Assembly (NCBI RefSeq): GCF_001412595.2
Contig: NZ_CP012640.2
Span: forward strand, 806,001 to 870,000
Source: Massilia sp. WG5
GTDB lineage: Bacteria > Pseudomonadota > Gammaproteobacteria > Burkholderiales > Burkholderiaceae_D
Length of the DNA: 64,000 bases
Direction: 5' to 3'
Positions 49,372 through 60,642 of this stretch are shown piece by piece (the first letter of the stretch is position 1; each line of letters opens with the position of its first letter). Below the pieces are notes generated by a model. That model saw only the letters and a program-made list of their open reading frames with translations, ran no database searches and was not told the origin of the DNA. Position numbers and translations under genes: made by a program.

Positions 49372-50082
49372 TCATGCAGCGCCACCGACGGCGCTTCCCA
49401 TGTCGAGCTGCCGGCCGAGCCAGCGCTGGAAGTCGGCGATCATTGCCCCGTCCAGCGCATGGCCGGCGGCATATTCGCTGTAAGCCAGCGGCACGCCGAG
49501 CCCGGTCAGCAGTTCACGCGACTGCTGCGCGAAGTGGAGGCCCAGCGTCTGGTCGTGCACGCCATGGCTGACGAAGGCCTCGAGCCTGGCAAGCGCCGGC
49601 CCGTGCTGCACCTGGGGCAGCACTTCGGCCAGGATGCGGCCGCTCAGCACACCGAAGCCGGCGACGCTCGCGGGCGCCGTCAGCCCCACGCTGGCGCTCA
49701 TGATGCCGCCCTGACTGAAGCCGGCGATCCAGATCCGCGCGGGATCGACGCCATGGTCGTCCGGCAGGCGGCCGATAAACTCGAGCAGCAGCGCGCGGGA
49801 GCGTTCGGCCTGCGCGGCGTCGATGACCGGTCCGGACGGCGTGAAGCGCACCTGGAACCAGCCGAAGCGCCCCGGCGCCATGACCAGCGGTCCGCGCAGC
49901 AGGACGACGGTCAAGCGCGGATCCATCTGCCGGGCCAGTTCGATGAAGCCGGTTTCGTTCGAACCGACGCCGTGCAGGAGCAGCAGGCAAGGCGCTTGCG
50001 CGCTTGCCGCCGGCGCCGGACGGATACGGTATGCCAGGCCAGATACCGGCTCGGTCAATACTTCATTCAATGTGTCGCTCAT
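49372..50082 (-). CDS. Phospholipase/carboxylesterase-type alpha/beta hydrolase (MhqD-like)
   Basis: The 236-residue product starts at ATG 50082; a longer frame upstream belongs to the previous gene's region. Motifs: 'LLLLHGVGSNETGFIELARQ', 'WFQVRFTPSGP', nucleophile elbow GFSQGG, acid 'FVSHGVHDQTLG' and terminal His in 'AGHALDGAM'. This is the YodD/MhqD group of carboxylesterases. It begins ten bases after the dioxygenase stop. Confidence 0.85.
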   Translation of the reverse strand: MSDTLNEVLTEPVSGLAYRIRPAPAASAQAPCLLLLHGVGSNETGFIELARQMDPRLTVVLLRGPLVMAPGRFGWFQVRFTPSGPVIDAAQAERSRALLLEFIGRLPDDHGVDPARIWIAGFSQGGIMSASVGLTAPASVAGFGVLSGRILAEVLPQVQHGPALARLEAFVSHGVHDQTLGLHFAQQSRELLTGLGVPLAYSEYAAGHALDGAMIADFQRWLGRQLDMGSAVGGAA

Positions 50083-50092
50083 CCTGTTCTCC

Positions 50093-50878
50093 TCATTCGA
50101 AGGCATAGGCGTCCATCGCCAGCACGCCATGCTCGAAGCTGGCGTGCAGCTGGGTCGTGCGCGCATCCGGTCCGGCCGCGCCCATCGCCACGAACAGCGG
50201 CAGCAGGTGTTCTTCGGTCGGATGATTCTGCGCCGCGAACGGCGCGATGCGGCGATAGTCCAGCAGCGCGGCGCCATCGCCGCTTTCCAGGCGCGCCTTC
50301 ATCCACGCTTCGAATTCGCCGACCCAGTGCGGCACCGGGGCATCGATGCCCTGGCCGCGGAATTCGTACAGATTATGCGTGAGCGATCCCGAGCCGACCA
50401 GCAGCACGCCTTCGCTGCGCAGCGCGGCCAGCGCGCGCCCGATGCGCTCATGCTCGGCCGGACTCGCGCCATGCACGATCGACAGCTGCGCGACCGGGAT
50501 GTCCGCCTCCGGATACATCAGCGTCAGCGGCACCCATGCACCGTGGTCGAGTCCGCGCTGGGGGCTGCGGCCGACCGGAATGCCCTCGGCTTCGAGCAGC
50601 GCGGCGGCGCGCTCGGCAAGCTCGGGGGCGCCCGGCGCCGGATAGCGCATCTCGAACAGCGCACGCGGGAAACCACCGAAGTCGTGGATGGTCTCGGGGT
50701 GCTGCGCCAGGCTAACCGCGGGACCTCCCCTGGTTTCCCAGTGGGCCGAGACGAGCAGGATGGCCTTCGGGCGCGCCAAGGATGCGCCGAGCGTTTGCAG
50801 GAAACGGCGCGCCGGACTGTCCTGCAGCGCCAGCATCGGCGAGCCATGCGAAAGAAAGATGGTGGGAAGTGAAGACAT
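50093..50878 (-). CDS. DODA/LigB-type extradiol dioxygenase (YgiD-like)
   Basis: The 261-residue product starts at ATG 50878 after AAGGAGG. Motifs: 'IFLSHGSPMLALQD', 'LLVSAHWETRGG', 'HDFGGFP', 'DHGAWVPLTLMYPEADIPV' and 'SGSLTHNLYEF' supply the His ligands of class III ring-cleavage dioxygenases (4,5-DOPA dioxygenase family). It probably cleaves a catechol or hydroquinone. First gene of the hydrolase-DoxX operon; a LysR gene lies 104 bp upstream on the same strand. Confidence 0.87.
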   Translation of the reverse strand: MSSLPTIFLSHGSPMLALQDSPARRFLQTLGASLARPKAILLVSAHWETRGGPAVSLAQHPETIHDFGGFPRALFEMRYPAPGAPELAERAAALLEAEGIPVGRSPQRGLDHGAWVPLTLMYPEADIPVAQLSIVHGASPAEHERIGRALAALRSEGVLLVGSGSLTHNLYEFRGQGIDAPVPHWVGEFEAWMKARLESGDGAALLDYRRIAPFAAQNHPTEEHLLPLFVAMGAAGPDARTTQLHASFEHGVLAMDAYAFE

Positions 50879-50982
50879 GTCGAAGCCTCCTTGATGAACA
50901 TGCCCCATCTTATTACCTGCAGCGGTCGAAATAAACAGCCACCAAAGCGTTTAACTGTCTCGAAAATCGGAACAATCCACGC

Positions 50983-51882
50983 TCACTGCTCCCAGGGCGG
51001 CGCTGCAAACGCCTCGACCAGGAAATCGATCAGCAGGCGCACCTTCGGCGCGACGAATTTGCGCGACGGGTAGACCGCATGGATGCCCAGCTCCAGCGAG
51101 CGGTATTCGGGCAGGATCTCCCGCAAGGTCCCTGCGGCCAGGTCGGCGCCGACGATAAAGCTCGGCTGGAGGATGATCCCCTGGTGCTGCAGGGCGGCCG
51201 CGCGGCAGGTATCGCCGCTGTTGGTGCGCATGCGCGGCGCCACCTTCACCGACACCTCGCCGTCCGGCCCCGTGAAGCTCCAGTTCTCACCCGCCGAAAA
51301 CAGGCTGTACGAAATCACGTCGTGATGCAGCAGGTCTTCCGGATGGCGCGGGGCGCCGCGCGCCTGCAGGTACTGCGGCGAGGCGCACAGCACCATCCGG
51401 GTGGACGCCAGCTTGCGGCCGACCAGCGAAGACGCCGGCAGCTGGCCGATGCGCACCGCCAGATCGAAGCCTTCCTCGACCAGGTCCGCGACGCGGTCGG
51501 ACAGGGTGATGTCGATCGACAGCTTCGGATGCCGCGCCAGGAAGACCGGCCACAGCGGCGCCAGGTGCATCAGTCCGAAACTCACCGGCACGTTCACCTT
51601 CAGCAGGCCGGTCGCCTCGCCGCTGCGCGAAGCCGCTTCGGCCTCGGCCTCCGAAAGCCTGTCCAGCAGCTCGCGGCAGCGCGTGTAGAAGATCTCGCCC
51701 TCGGTGGTCGGCGACAGCTTGCGCGTGGTCCGGTGCAGCAGACGGACGCCGAGCCGCTCTTCCAGCTCGCCCACGTAGCGCGACACCGCGGCCTTGGACA
51801 TGTCCAGCGCCCGCGTCGCGCCGACGAAGCTGCCCGCCTCGACGACGGCGGCGAATACCCTCATTTCCTGGAACCGGTCCAT
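50983..51882 (-). CDS. LysR family regulator
   Basis: The 299-residue product has an N-terminal helix-turn-helix ('GSFVGATRALDMSKAAVSRYVGELEERLG', residues 17-45) and a LysR substrate domain ('VNVPVSFGLMHLAPLWPVFLARHPKLSIDI'). It resembles the large group that controls quinone/oxidative-stress genes. It is followed by the dioxygenase operon on the same strand and diverges from the leaderless binding protein, so either may be its target. Confidence 0.9.
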   Translation of the reverse strand: MDRFQEMRVFAAVVEAGSFVGATRALDMSKAAVSRYVGELEERLGVRLLHRTTRKLSPTTEGEIFYTRCRELLDRLSEAEAEAASRSGEATGLLKVNVPVSFGLMHLAPLWPVFLARHPKLSIDITLSDRVADLVEEGFDLAVRIGQLPASSLVGRKLASTRMVLCASPQYLQARGAPRHPEDLLHHDVISYSLFSAGENWSFTGPDGEVSVKVAPRMRTNSGDTCRAAALQHQGIILQPSFIVGADLAAGTLREILPEYRSLELGIHAVYPSRKFVAPKVRLLIDFLVEAFAAPPWEQ

Positions 51883-51908
51883 TGCCCTCCCTTGCTATAC
51901 TCAAGCCC

Positions 51909-52637
51909 ATGACCCCTCGCATCCTCTCCGCTTTCACGCCGGCCGGCAAGCTGCGCGCCGCCGTCAACCTCGGCAATCCGATCCTCGCCAGCAAAGGCGA
52001 AGACGGCGGCGTGCGCGGCGTCTCGGTCGACCTGGCCGGCGAATTCGCGCGCCTGCTGGGGGTGGAACTGGAACTCGTGGTGGTGGATGCGGCGGGCAAG
52101 TCGGTCGACGTGGTCGCCGCCGAACAGGCGGACATCGGCTTCTTCGCCATCGATCCGGTGCGCGGCGCGAACATCGCCTTCAGTGCGCCCTATGTGCTGA
52201 TCGAGGGCTGCTACCTGGTCAAGGACGATTCGCCGATCAGGGCCAACGAGCAAGTCGACCAGGCCGCCAACCGCGTCGTGGTCGGCAAGGGCAGCGCCTA
52301 CGACCTGTACCTGACGCGCAGCCTGCAGCATGCGCGGATCGAACGCTCGCCGACCTCGCCGACCGTGGTCGACACCTTCCTGGCACTGGGCGCGGAGGTC
52401 GCGGCGGGCGTCAGGCAGCAGCTGGAAGCGGATGCGCGGCGCTTCGGCGGCCTGCGCCTGCTCGATGGCCGCTTCATGGTCATCCAGCAGGCCATGGGTA
52501 CGCCGAAGAGCCGCGGCGGGGAAGCCGCCGCCTTCCTGGCCGACTTCGTCGAGCGCATGAAGGCGAGCGGCTTCGTCGCCGACGCCCTCGCCCGCCACGG
52601 CATCGAGGGAGCGTCGGTGGCGCCGGCCGCCGCCTGA
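51909..52637 (+). CDS. Type 2 solute-binding-fold protein without signal peptide
   Basis: The 242-residue product has the SBP_bac_3 fold: 'GKLRAAVNLGNPILASKG', 'GVSVDLAGEFARLLGVELELVVVDAAG', 'EQADIGFFAIDPVRG' and 'NIAFSAPYVLIEGCYLV'. Neither ATG 51909 nor the in-frame ATG 51882 gives a signal peptide, so it is probably cytosolic, or its start lies elsewhere. No permease or ATPase gene is adjacent. It lies between two LysR genes and diverges from one. Ligand sensing or an enzyme-like role (cyclohexadienyl-dehydratase-type relatives share this fold) is possible. Confidence 0.75.
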   Translation: MTPRILSAFTPAGKLRAAVNLGNPILASKGEDGGVRGVSVDLAGEFARLLGVELELVVVDAAGKSVDVVAAEQADIGFFAIDPVRGANIAFSAPYVLIEGCYLVKDDSPIRANEQVDQAANRVVVGKGSAYDLYLTRSLQHARIERSPTSPTVVDTFLALGAEVAAGVRQQLEADARRFGGLRLLDGRFMVIQQAMGTPKSRGGEAAAFLADFVERMKASGFVADALARHGIEGASVAPAAA

Positions 52638-52639
52638 GG

Positions 52640-53554
52640 CTACAGCGCTTCCTTGACGTGCGGGATGCCGTGGTCCTCGTAGACCGAATACACGGCCGCC
52701 AGCATGTTCTGCAGTTCCGGCGAGCGGTCCATGTAGCGCACGCTGAACAGGATCGGCGAGAACGCGTGCTTGTCCTCCAGCGTCCGGTAGAAGACATTCC
52801 GGTGCCGCATCCCCTGCACGCTCTCGGGCACGATCGAGATGCCCTGCCCGGCGGCCACCAGGCCGATCGCGATCTGCAGTTCGCGCACCTCCGTCACGTG
52901 GTCGGGCGTCAGGTTGGCCTCGTTGAAGGCCGCCAGCACCTGGTCGGCAAAGCTCGGGCGCGGCGCCTTCGGATACACCAGCAGCGGCTCGTGGATCAGC
53001 TCCGTCAGCCGGATCCCGCCCTCCCTTTCCCCCAGCCGGTGGCCGGCTGACAGCGCCACCACCATCCTTTCCTCGCGCAGCAGGATGCGGCGGATGCTCG
53101 GGTCCTCGCTCTTCAGGCGCCCGAAGCCGACGTCGATCCGGCCTTCCTTCAGCGCCTTCAGCTGATCGACCGTCGTCATCTCCTGCAGCGTGACCTCGAC
53201 TTCCGGATGCTGCTCGCGGTAGCGCCGGATGATGTCCGGCAGCAGGCCGTACAGGGTCGAGGCGACGAAGCCGACCGACAGCGTGCGCTCCAGCTTCCCG
53301 ACCCGCTGGGTCATCGCCTTCAGGTCGCGCACCTGGTCGAGCAAGGGCCTGGCATGCGCCAGGAAGAACTGGCCGGCCTCGGTCAGGCGCAGGGGCCGCG
53401 ACCCCTTTTCGATCAGCTCGACCCCCAGGGTTTCTTCCAGTTGCTGCATCTGGCGGCTCAGCGGCGGCTGGGCGATGTGCAGGCGCTCGGCCGCCCGCGT
53501 GAAGTTTCTTTCTTCCGCTACCGCAACGAAGTAACGAAGATGTCTCAGCTCCAT
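52640..53554 (-). CDS. catR: LysR family activator of the cat-ben operon (CatR/BenM type)
   Basis: The 304-residue product starts 'MELRHLRYFVAVAEERNFTRAAERLHIAQPPLSRQ', the N-terminus shared by CatR, CatM, BenM and ClcR. The ligand domain has 'VGFVASTLYGLLPDIIRRYRE' and 'EGRIDVGFGRLKSED'. It diverges from catB; two ATAC-N7-GTAT-type sites lie in the 102-bp gap. The known inducer of this group is cis,cis-muconate, with benzoate for BenM. No benR-type AraC regulator is present, so this one probably controls all eight genes. Confidence 0.88.
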   Translation of the reverse strand: MELRHLRYFVAVAEERNFTRAAERLHIAQPPLSRQMQQLEETLGVELIEKGSRPLRLTEAGQFFLAHARPLLDQVRDLKAMTQRVGKLERTLSVGFVASTLYGLLPDIIRRYREQHPEVEVTLQEMTTVDQLKALKEGRIDVGFGRLKSEDPSIRRILLREERMVVALSAGHRLGEREGGIRLTELIHEPLLVYPKAPRPSFADQVLAAFNEANLTPDHVTEVRELQIAIGLVAAGQGISIVPESVQGMRHRNVFYRTLEDKHAFSPILFSVRYMDRSPELQNMLAAVYSVYEDHGIPHVKEAL

Positions 53555-53558
53555 ATCT

Positions 53559-53595
53559 ATACCTTTTGAGTATTGAGGTGATACCAAAACGGTGT
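53559..53595. promoter_or_regulatory. CatR/BenM-type operator pair in the catR-catB gap
   Basis: ATAC-cttttga-GTAT at 53559-53573 is an exact match to the CatM/BenM consensus ATAC-N7-GTAT. ATAC-caaaacg-GTGT at 53581-53595 is a one-mismatch copy, seven bases on. Paired sites one helical face apart are the normal layout for LysR tetramers that activate catB and repress their own gene. Confidence 0.8.
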
Positions 53596-53656
53596 TGGAC
53601 GACCGTCGTTTGGGGGAATATCGTGTTATCACCGTAACGCATTATATGCAGAAAAT

Positions 53657-54766
53657 ATGATTCAACATATCGAAACCTTTCTGGTCGACGTGCCGACGAT
53701 CCGGCCCCACAAGCTGTCCGTCGCGACCATGAATACGCAGACCCTGGTGCTGGTACGGGTCCGCTGCGCAGACGGCATCCAGGGCTGGGGCGAAGCCACC
53801 ACGATCGGCGGCCTGAACTACGGCGAAGAGAGCCCGGAAAGCATCAAGGTCAACATCGACACCCATATCGCTCCGCTGCTGATCGGCATGGACGCGACCC
53901 GGCCGGCCAAAGCCATGGCGAAGATCCGCAAGATCATCCAGGGCAACCGCTTCGCCAAGTGCGCGCTCGAGACCGCCCTGCTGGATGCCCAGGCGCGCCG
54001 CCTGAACGTCCCGCTGTCGGAACTGCTGGGCGGCCGGGTGCGCGACGCGCTGCCGGTGGCCTGGACCCTGGCCAGCGGCGACACCGCCAAGGACATCGCG
54101 GAAGCCGAGCACATGCTGGAGATCCGGCGCCACCGCATCTTCAAGCTGAAGATCGGCCTGCGCAGCGTCGACGACGACGTCCGGCACGTACTGGAAATCA
54201 AGCGTGCGCTCGGCGACCGCGCCAGCGTGCGGGTCGACGTCAACCAGGCCTGGAACGAATCGGACTCGGTGCGCGGCATCGCCCGGCTCGAAGACGGCGG
54301 CATCGACCTGATCGAGCAGCCGGTCAAGGCGTACAACACCGCCGCGCTGGCCCGCCTCAAGCAGCGCTTCGACGTCGCCATCATGGCCGACGAAGCCCTG
54401 CACGGCCCCGACGATGCGATGGCGCTGGCGCGCACCGACGCCGCCGACGTCTTCGCGGTCAAGATCGCCCAGTCCGGCGGCCTGCTGCCGGCGCTGGAAG
54501 TCGCGACCGTCGCCCGCCTGGCCGGCGTCGGCCTGTACGGCGGGACCATGCTCGAAGGCGGCATCGGCACCGCGGCCACCGCCCACGTCTGCGCGACCTT
54601 CGCCGAGCTGGCCTGGGACACCGAACTGTTCGGCCCCCTGCTGCTGACCCAGGAAGTGCTGCGCGAACCCCTGGTCTACCGCGACTTCATGCTCGAAGTG
54701 CCGAGCGGTCCGGGCCTGGGCGTCGAAATCGATACCGACAAGCTGCGCAGTCTGCAGCGTCAATAA
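53657..54766 (+). CDS. catB: Muconate cycloisomerase
   Basis: The 369-residue enolase-superfamily enzyme has Lys163-x-Lys165 (FKLKIG), metal ligands Asp194 (VDVNQ), Glu220 (IEQPV) and Asp245 (ADEAL), and Lys269 (VKIAQSGG). It converts cis,cis-muconate to muconolactone. First gene of the operon, preceded by a weak purine-rich ribosome site. A chloromuconate-type substrate cannot be excluded by eye, but the adjacent catC supports the unsubstituted pathway. Confidence 0.93.
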   Translation: MIQHIETFLVDVPTIRPHKLSVATMNTQTLVLVRVRCADGIQGWGEATTIGGLNYGEESPESIKVNIDTHIAPLLIGMDATRPAKAMAKIRKIIQGNRFAKCALETALLDAQARRLNVPLSELLGGRVRDALPVAWTLASGDTAKDIAEAEHMLEIRRHRIFKLKIGLRSVDDDVRHVLEIKRALGDRASVRVDVNQAWNESDSVRGIARLEDGGIDLIEQPVKAYNTAALARLKQRFDVAIMADEALHGPDDAMALARTDAADVFAVKIAQSGGLLPALEVATVARLAGVGLYGGTMLEGGIGTAATAHVCATFAELAWDTELFGPLLLTQEVLREPLVYRDFMLEVPSGPGLGVEIDTDKLRSLQRQ

Positions 54767-54791
54767 GGCAGGGCTAGTAAAGGAAACCACC

Positions 54792-55082
54792 ATGTTGTTC
54801 CATGTACGAATGAACGTCAATTTGCCGGTATCGATGCCGGCCGACCAGGCGGCGCGCCTGAAGCAGGACGAGAAGGCTCTCGCCCAGCAGCTGCAATACG
54901 ATGGCAAGTGGCGCCACCTGTGGCGCATCGCCGGGCAGTACGCCAACGTCAGCATCTTCGACGTCGACAGCGTCGACGAGCTGCACACGCTGCTGACCTC
55001 TCTTCCGCTGTTCCCCTACATGCAGATCGAAGTGATGCCGCTGTGCCGCCATCCGTCCTCGATCCGCAGCACCGACCAATAA
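54792..55082 (+). CDS. catC: Muconolactone Delta-isomerase
   Basis: The 96-residue product starts 'MLFHVRMNVNLPVSMPADQAARLKQDEKALAQ' and ends 'MPLCRHPSSIR', the typical CatC pattern and length. It forms a decameric cytosolic isomerase turning muconolactone into 3-oxoadipate enol-lactone. It lies between catB and catA with 20-odd base gaps. Confidence 0.95.
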   Translation: MLFHVRMNVNLPVSMPADQAARLKQDEKALAQQLQYDGKWRHLWRIAGQYANVSIFDVDSVDELHTLLTSLPLFPYMQIEVMPLCRHPSSIRSTDQ

Positions 55083-55104
55083 GCCAACACAAAGGAGACC
55101 TGAA

Positions 55105-56025
55105 ATGAATCACGCAGATATCGAAACCCTGGCCAAAAACTGGGTCGTGGACGCCGCCGACCGCCCCGCCAACCCGCGCGTGCAGCAAGTCGTGCTGCGC
55201 CTGCTGGGCGACCTTTGCAAGGCGATCGAAGACCTCGACATCAGCCCGACCGAATTCTGGCACGGCGTCTCGTACATGTCGGCCGCCGGCGCCGCCGGCG
55301 AACTGGGCCTGCTGGCCGCCGGCCTGGGCCTGGAGCGCTTCCTCGACATCCGCGCCGACGAGGCCGAGCAGAAGGCCGGCCTGGAAGGCGGCACGCCGCG
55401 CACCATCGAAGGCCCGCTGTACGTGGCCGGCGCACCGGAAAGCGTGGGCTTCGCCCGCCTCGACGACGGCAGCGAAGAAGACAAGGGCGAAGTCCTGTTC
55501 ATGCAGGGCACCGTGTTCGACCAGGACGGCAAGCCGATGCCGGGCGCCAAGGTCGAGGTCTGGCACGCCAACCTGCTGGGCAACTACTCCTTCTTCGACC
55601 AGACCCAGTCGCCGTTCAACCTGCGCCGCAGCATCGTCACCGACGACCAGGGCCGCTACCAGTTCCGCTCGATCATCCCGGTCGGCTACGGTTGCCCGCC
55701 GGACGGCACCACCCAGGCGCTGCTGAACCAACTGGGCCGCCACGGCCAGCGCCCGGCGCACATCCACTTCTTCGTCAGCGCGCCGGGTCACCGCAAGCTG
55801 ACCACCCAGATCAATATCGACGGCGACGAATACCTGTGGGACGACTTCGCCTTCGCCAGCCGCGAAGGCCTGGTGCCGCCGATCGCCCGCATCGACGATC
55901 CGGCCCAGCTCGACGCCAAGCGCGTCGCCAAGCCCTTCGCCTCGATCGACTTCGACTTCCGCCTGTACCGCGAGACCGAAGCCGCGCCGAGCACCCTGGT
56001 CGACCGCGTGCGCGCCGCCGCCTGA
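55105..56025 (+). CDS. catA: Catechol 1,2-dioxygenase
   Basis: The 306-residue product carries the intradiol Fe(III) ligands Tyr161 (GNYSFF), Tyr195 (PVGYGCP), His219 and His221 (PAHIHFF), after an N-terminal helical linker domain. AAGGAG precedes the start. It cleaves catechol to cis,cis-muconate with O2. Confidence 0.95.
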   Translation: MNHADIETLAKNWVVDAADRPANPRVQQVVLRLLGDLCKAIEDLDISPTEFWHGVSYMSAAGAAGELGLLAAGLGLERFLDIRADEAEQKAGLEGGTPRTIEGPLYVAGAPESVGFARLDDGSEEDKGEVLFMQGTVFDQDGKPMPGAKVEVWHANLLGNYSFFDQTQSPFNLRRSIVTDDQGRYQFRSIIPVGYGCPPDGTTQALLNQLGRHGQRPAHIHFFVSAPGHRKLTTQINIDGDEYLWDDFAFASREGLVPPIARIDDPAQLDAKRVAKPFASIDFDFRLYRETEAAPSTLVDRVRAAA

Positions 56026-56034
56026 GGAGCCATC

Positions 56035-57437
56035 ATGACGACCATCCCCATCGTTCCGGTCGACGCCTTCAAGCCGAAAAGCCTCGACGACTACCTGGTC
56101 GAGGATGCGGCCACCGGCGACCACCGCCTGCACCGCAGCGCCTTCACCGACGAGGCCCTGTTCGAACTCGAGATGAAGCACATCTTCGAGGGCAACTGGG
56201 TCTACCTGGCGCACGAGAGCCAGGTCGCGAATGTCAACGATTACTACACGACCCACATCGGCCGCCAGCCGGTGTTCATCGCCCGTAACCGCAACGGCGA
56301 ACTGAACGCCTTCGTGAATGCCTGCAGCCACCGCGGCGCCCAGCTGTGCCGCCACAAGCGCGGCAACAAGGCGAGCTTCACCTGCCCCTTCCACGGCTGG
56401 ACCTTCAACAACAGCGGCAAGCTGCTGAAGGTGAAGGACCCCGCGGAGGCCGGCTATCCGGAGTGCTTCAACAAGGAAGGCTCGCACGACCTCAAGAAGC
56501 TGGCGCGCTTCGGCAGCTACAAGGGCTTCCTGTTCGGCAGCCTGAACCCGGACGTGGCGCCGCTCGAGGAATTCCTGGGCGAGGCCGGCAAGATCATCGA
56601 CATGATCGTCAACCAGTCGCCCGAAGGCCTGGAAGTGCTGCGCGGCTCCTCGACCTACACCTACGAGGGCAACTGGAAGCTGCAGGCCGAGAACGGCGCC
56701 GACGGCTACCACGTGACCGCGGTGCACTGGAACTACGCGGCCACCACCAACCGCCGCAAGGAAGAGCACTCGCACGGCGAGGACAAGATCCGCGCCATGG
56801 ACGCCGGCAACTGGGGACGCCAGGGCGGCGGCTTCTACGCCTTCGAGCAGGGCCACATGCTGCTGTGGTCGCAGTGGGCGAATCCCGAAGACCGGCCGAA
56901 CTTTGCACGCCATGCGGAATACGCCGAGAAGTACGGCAAGCCGACCGCCGACTGGATGGTGGGACGCTCGCGCAACCTGTGCCTGTACCCGAACGTCTAC
57001 CTGATGGACCAGTTCAGCTCCCAGATCCGCGTGTTGCGCCCGCTGGCGGTCGACAAGACCGAGGTGACGATCTACTGCATCGCACCGAAAGGCGAGTCGG
57101 CGGAGGCGCGCGCCCACCGCATCCGCCAGTACGAGGACTTCTTCAACGTCAGCGGCATGGCGACGCCGGACGACCTGGAAGAATTCCGCGCCTGCCAGCA
57201 GGGCTACCAGGGCGGGGCCATGCAGTGGAACGATATGTGCCGCGGCGCCGGCCACTGGATCCAGGGCGCGGACGAGGCGGCCAAGGACATCGGCCTGGCG
57301 CCCGTGATGAGCGGCGTACGCACCGAGGACGAAGGCCTGTACACGGTGCAACACCGCTACTGGCTGGACGTGATGAAGCAGGCCTTCGCGCACAAGCAGG
57401 CATCGGCAGCACAAGCACAAGCGCAGGGAGAAACGAA

Positions 57438-57441
<4 letters not shown>
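56035..57441 (+). CDS. benA: Benzoate 1,2-dioxygenase large (alpha) subunit
   Basis: The 468-residue product has a Rieske centre with Cys97-x-His99 and Cys117-x2-His120 and mononuclear iron ligands His226 and His231 ('[10 protein letters not shown]'). The sequence is BenA-like throughout ('[16 protein letters not shown]'). With BenB and BenC it converts benzoate to the cis-1,2-dihydrodiol. The stop overlaps the benB start. An anthranilate or substituted-benzoate oxygenase is the main alternative; benD and catA downstream and upstream favour benzoate. Confidence 0.93.
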
Positions 57442-59777
<2,336 letters not shown>

Positions 59778-59786
59778 GGAGACGAC

Positions 59787-60566
59787 ATGCCATTTGTACG
59801 CATCAATGACGCACGCCTGCACTACCGTACCGACGGCGATCCGGCGCGCCCCTGCCTGGTGTTCTCGAACTCCCTCGGCACCGACCTGGGCATGTGGGAC
59901 GCCCAGGCGGCGGCCCTTGCCCGCGACTTTTTCGTGCTGCGCTACGACACCCGCGGCCATGGCGAGTCGGAACGGGGCCGGGCCCCGCTCGGCCTCGCCG
60001 ACCTTGGACGTGACGTCGTCGGCCTGCTGGATGCGCTCGGAATCGACGAAGCCCATTTCTGCGGCATTTCGATGGGCGGCCTGACCGGGCAGTGGCTGGG
60101 CATCCACCAGCCCGGGCGCATCGGCAAGCTGGTGCTGGCGAATACCGCCGCCTGCATCGGCACGGCCGAGGGCTGGAACGCACGCGCCGAACTGGTGCGG
60201 CGCGAAGGCATGGCGGGCGTGGCCGACGGCGCCGCGGCGCGCTGGTTCACGCCGGCCTTCATCGAGCGCGCACCGCGGCTGGTGGACAGCATGACGGCAA
60301 GCCTGCGCGCGCAGGACCCCGAGGGCTATGCGCGCTGCTGCGAGGCGCTGGCGCAGGCGGACCTGCGCGCGGCGGTGAGCGCGATTCCGGTGCCGACGCT
60401 GGTCGTGGCCGGCGCCCAGGATCCGGTCACGACCGTCGCGGATGGGGAGTGGTTGTGCCGCCAGATCCCCGGCGCGCGGCTCGAGACCGTGCCGGCATCC
60501 CATATCTCGAACGTCGAAGCCGAATCGGCATTCACGCGCGTCCTTTCGGCCTTCCTGGGCGCCTGA
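59787..60566 (+). CDS. pcaD: 3-oxoadipate enol-lactonase
   Basis: The 259-residue alpha/beta hydrolase has 'LVFSNSLGTDLGMWDAQ', 'LRYDTRGHGES', the nucleophile Ser95 in GISMGG and a late 'ASHISNVE'. It hydrolyses the product of CatC to beta-ketoadipate. Starting nine bases after benD, it closes the operon. Confidence 0.92.
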   Translation: MPFVRINDARLHYRTDGDPARPCLVFSNSLGTDLGMWDAQAAALARDFFVLRYDTRGHGESERGRAPLGLADLGRDVVGLLDALGIDEAHFCGISMGGLTGQWLGIHQPGRIGKLVLANTAACIGTAEGWNARAELVRREGMAGVADGAAARWFTPAFIERAPRLVDSMTASLRAQDPEGYARCCEALAQADLRAAVSAIPVPTLVVAGAQDPVTTVADGEWLCRQIPGARLETVPASHISNVEAESAFTRVLSAFLGA

Positions 60567-60595
60567 ACCGGCGCCCTGTCATCAAACCCCTTGAC

Positions 60596-60633
60596 GCGGC
60601 AGCGAGGCGCACAGCCTCCTTGCCGCTTTTTTT
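60596..60633 (+). terminator. Intrinsic terminator of the cat-ben-pcaD operon
   Basis: GCGGCA-gcg-AGGC ... GCCT-cct-TGCCGC stem followed by seven T, 30 bp after the pcaD stop. It lies between converging transcription units (pcaD and porin). Confidence 0.8.
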
Positions 60634-60642
60634 GCGCGTGCT

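Noticed and set aside
54949..57420. 823-codon open frame on the minus strand
   Set aside because: Antisense to catA and benA, which have complete catalytic motifs.
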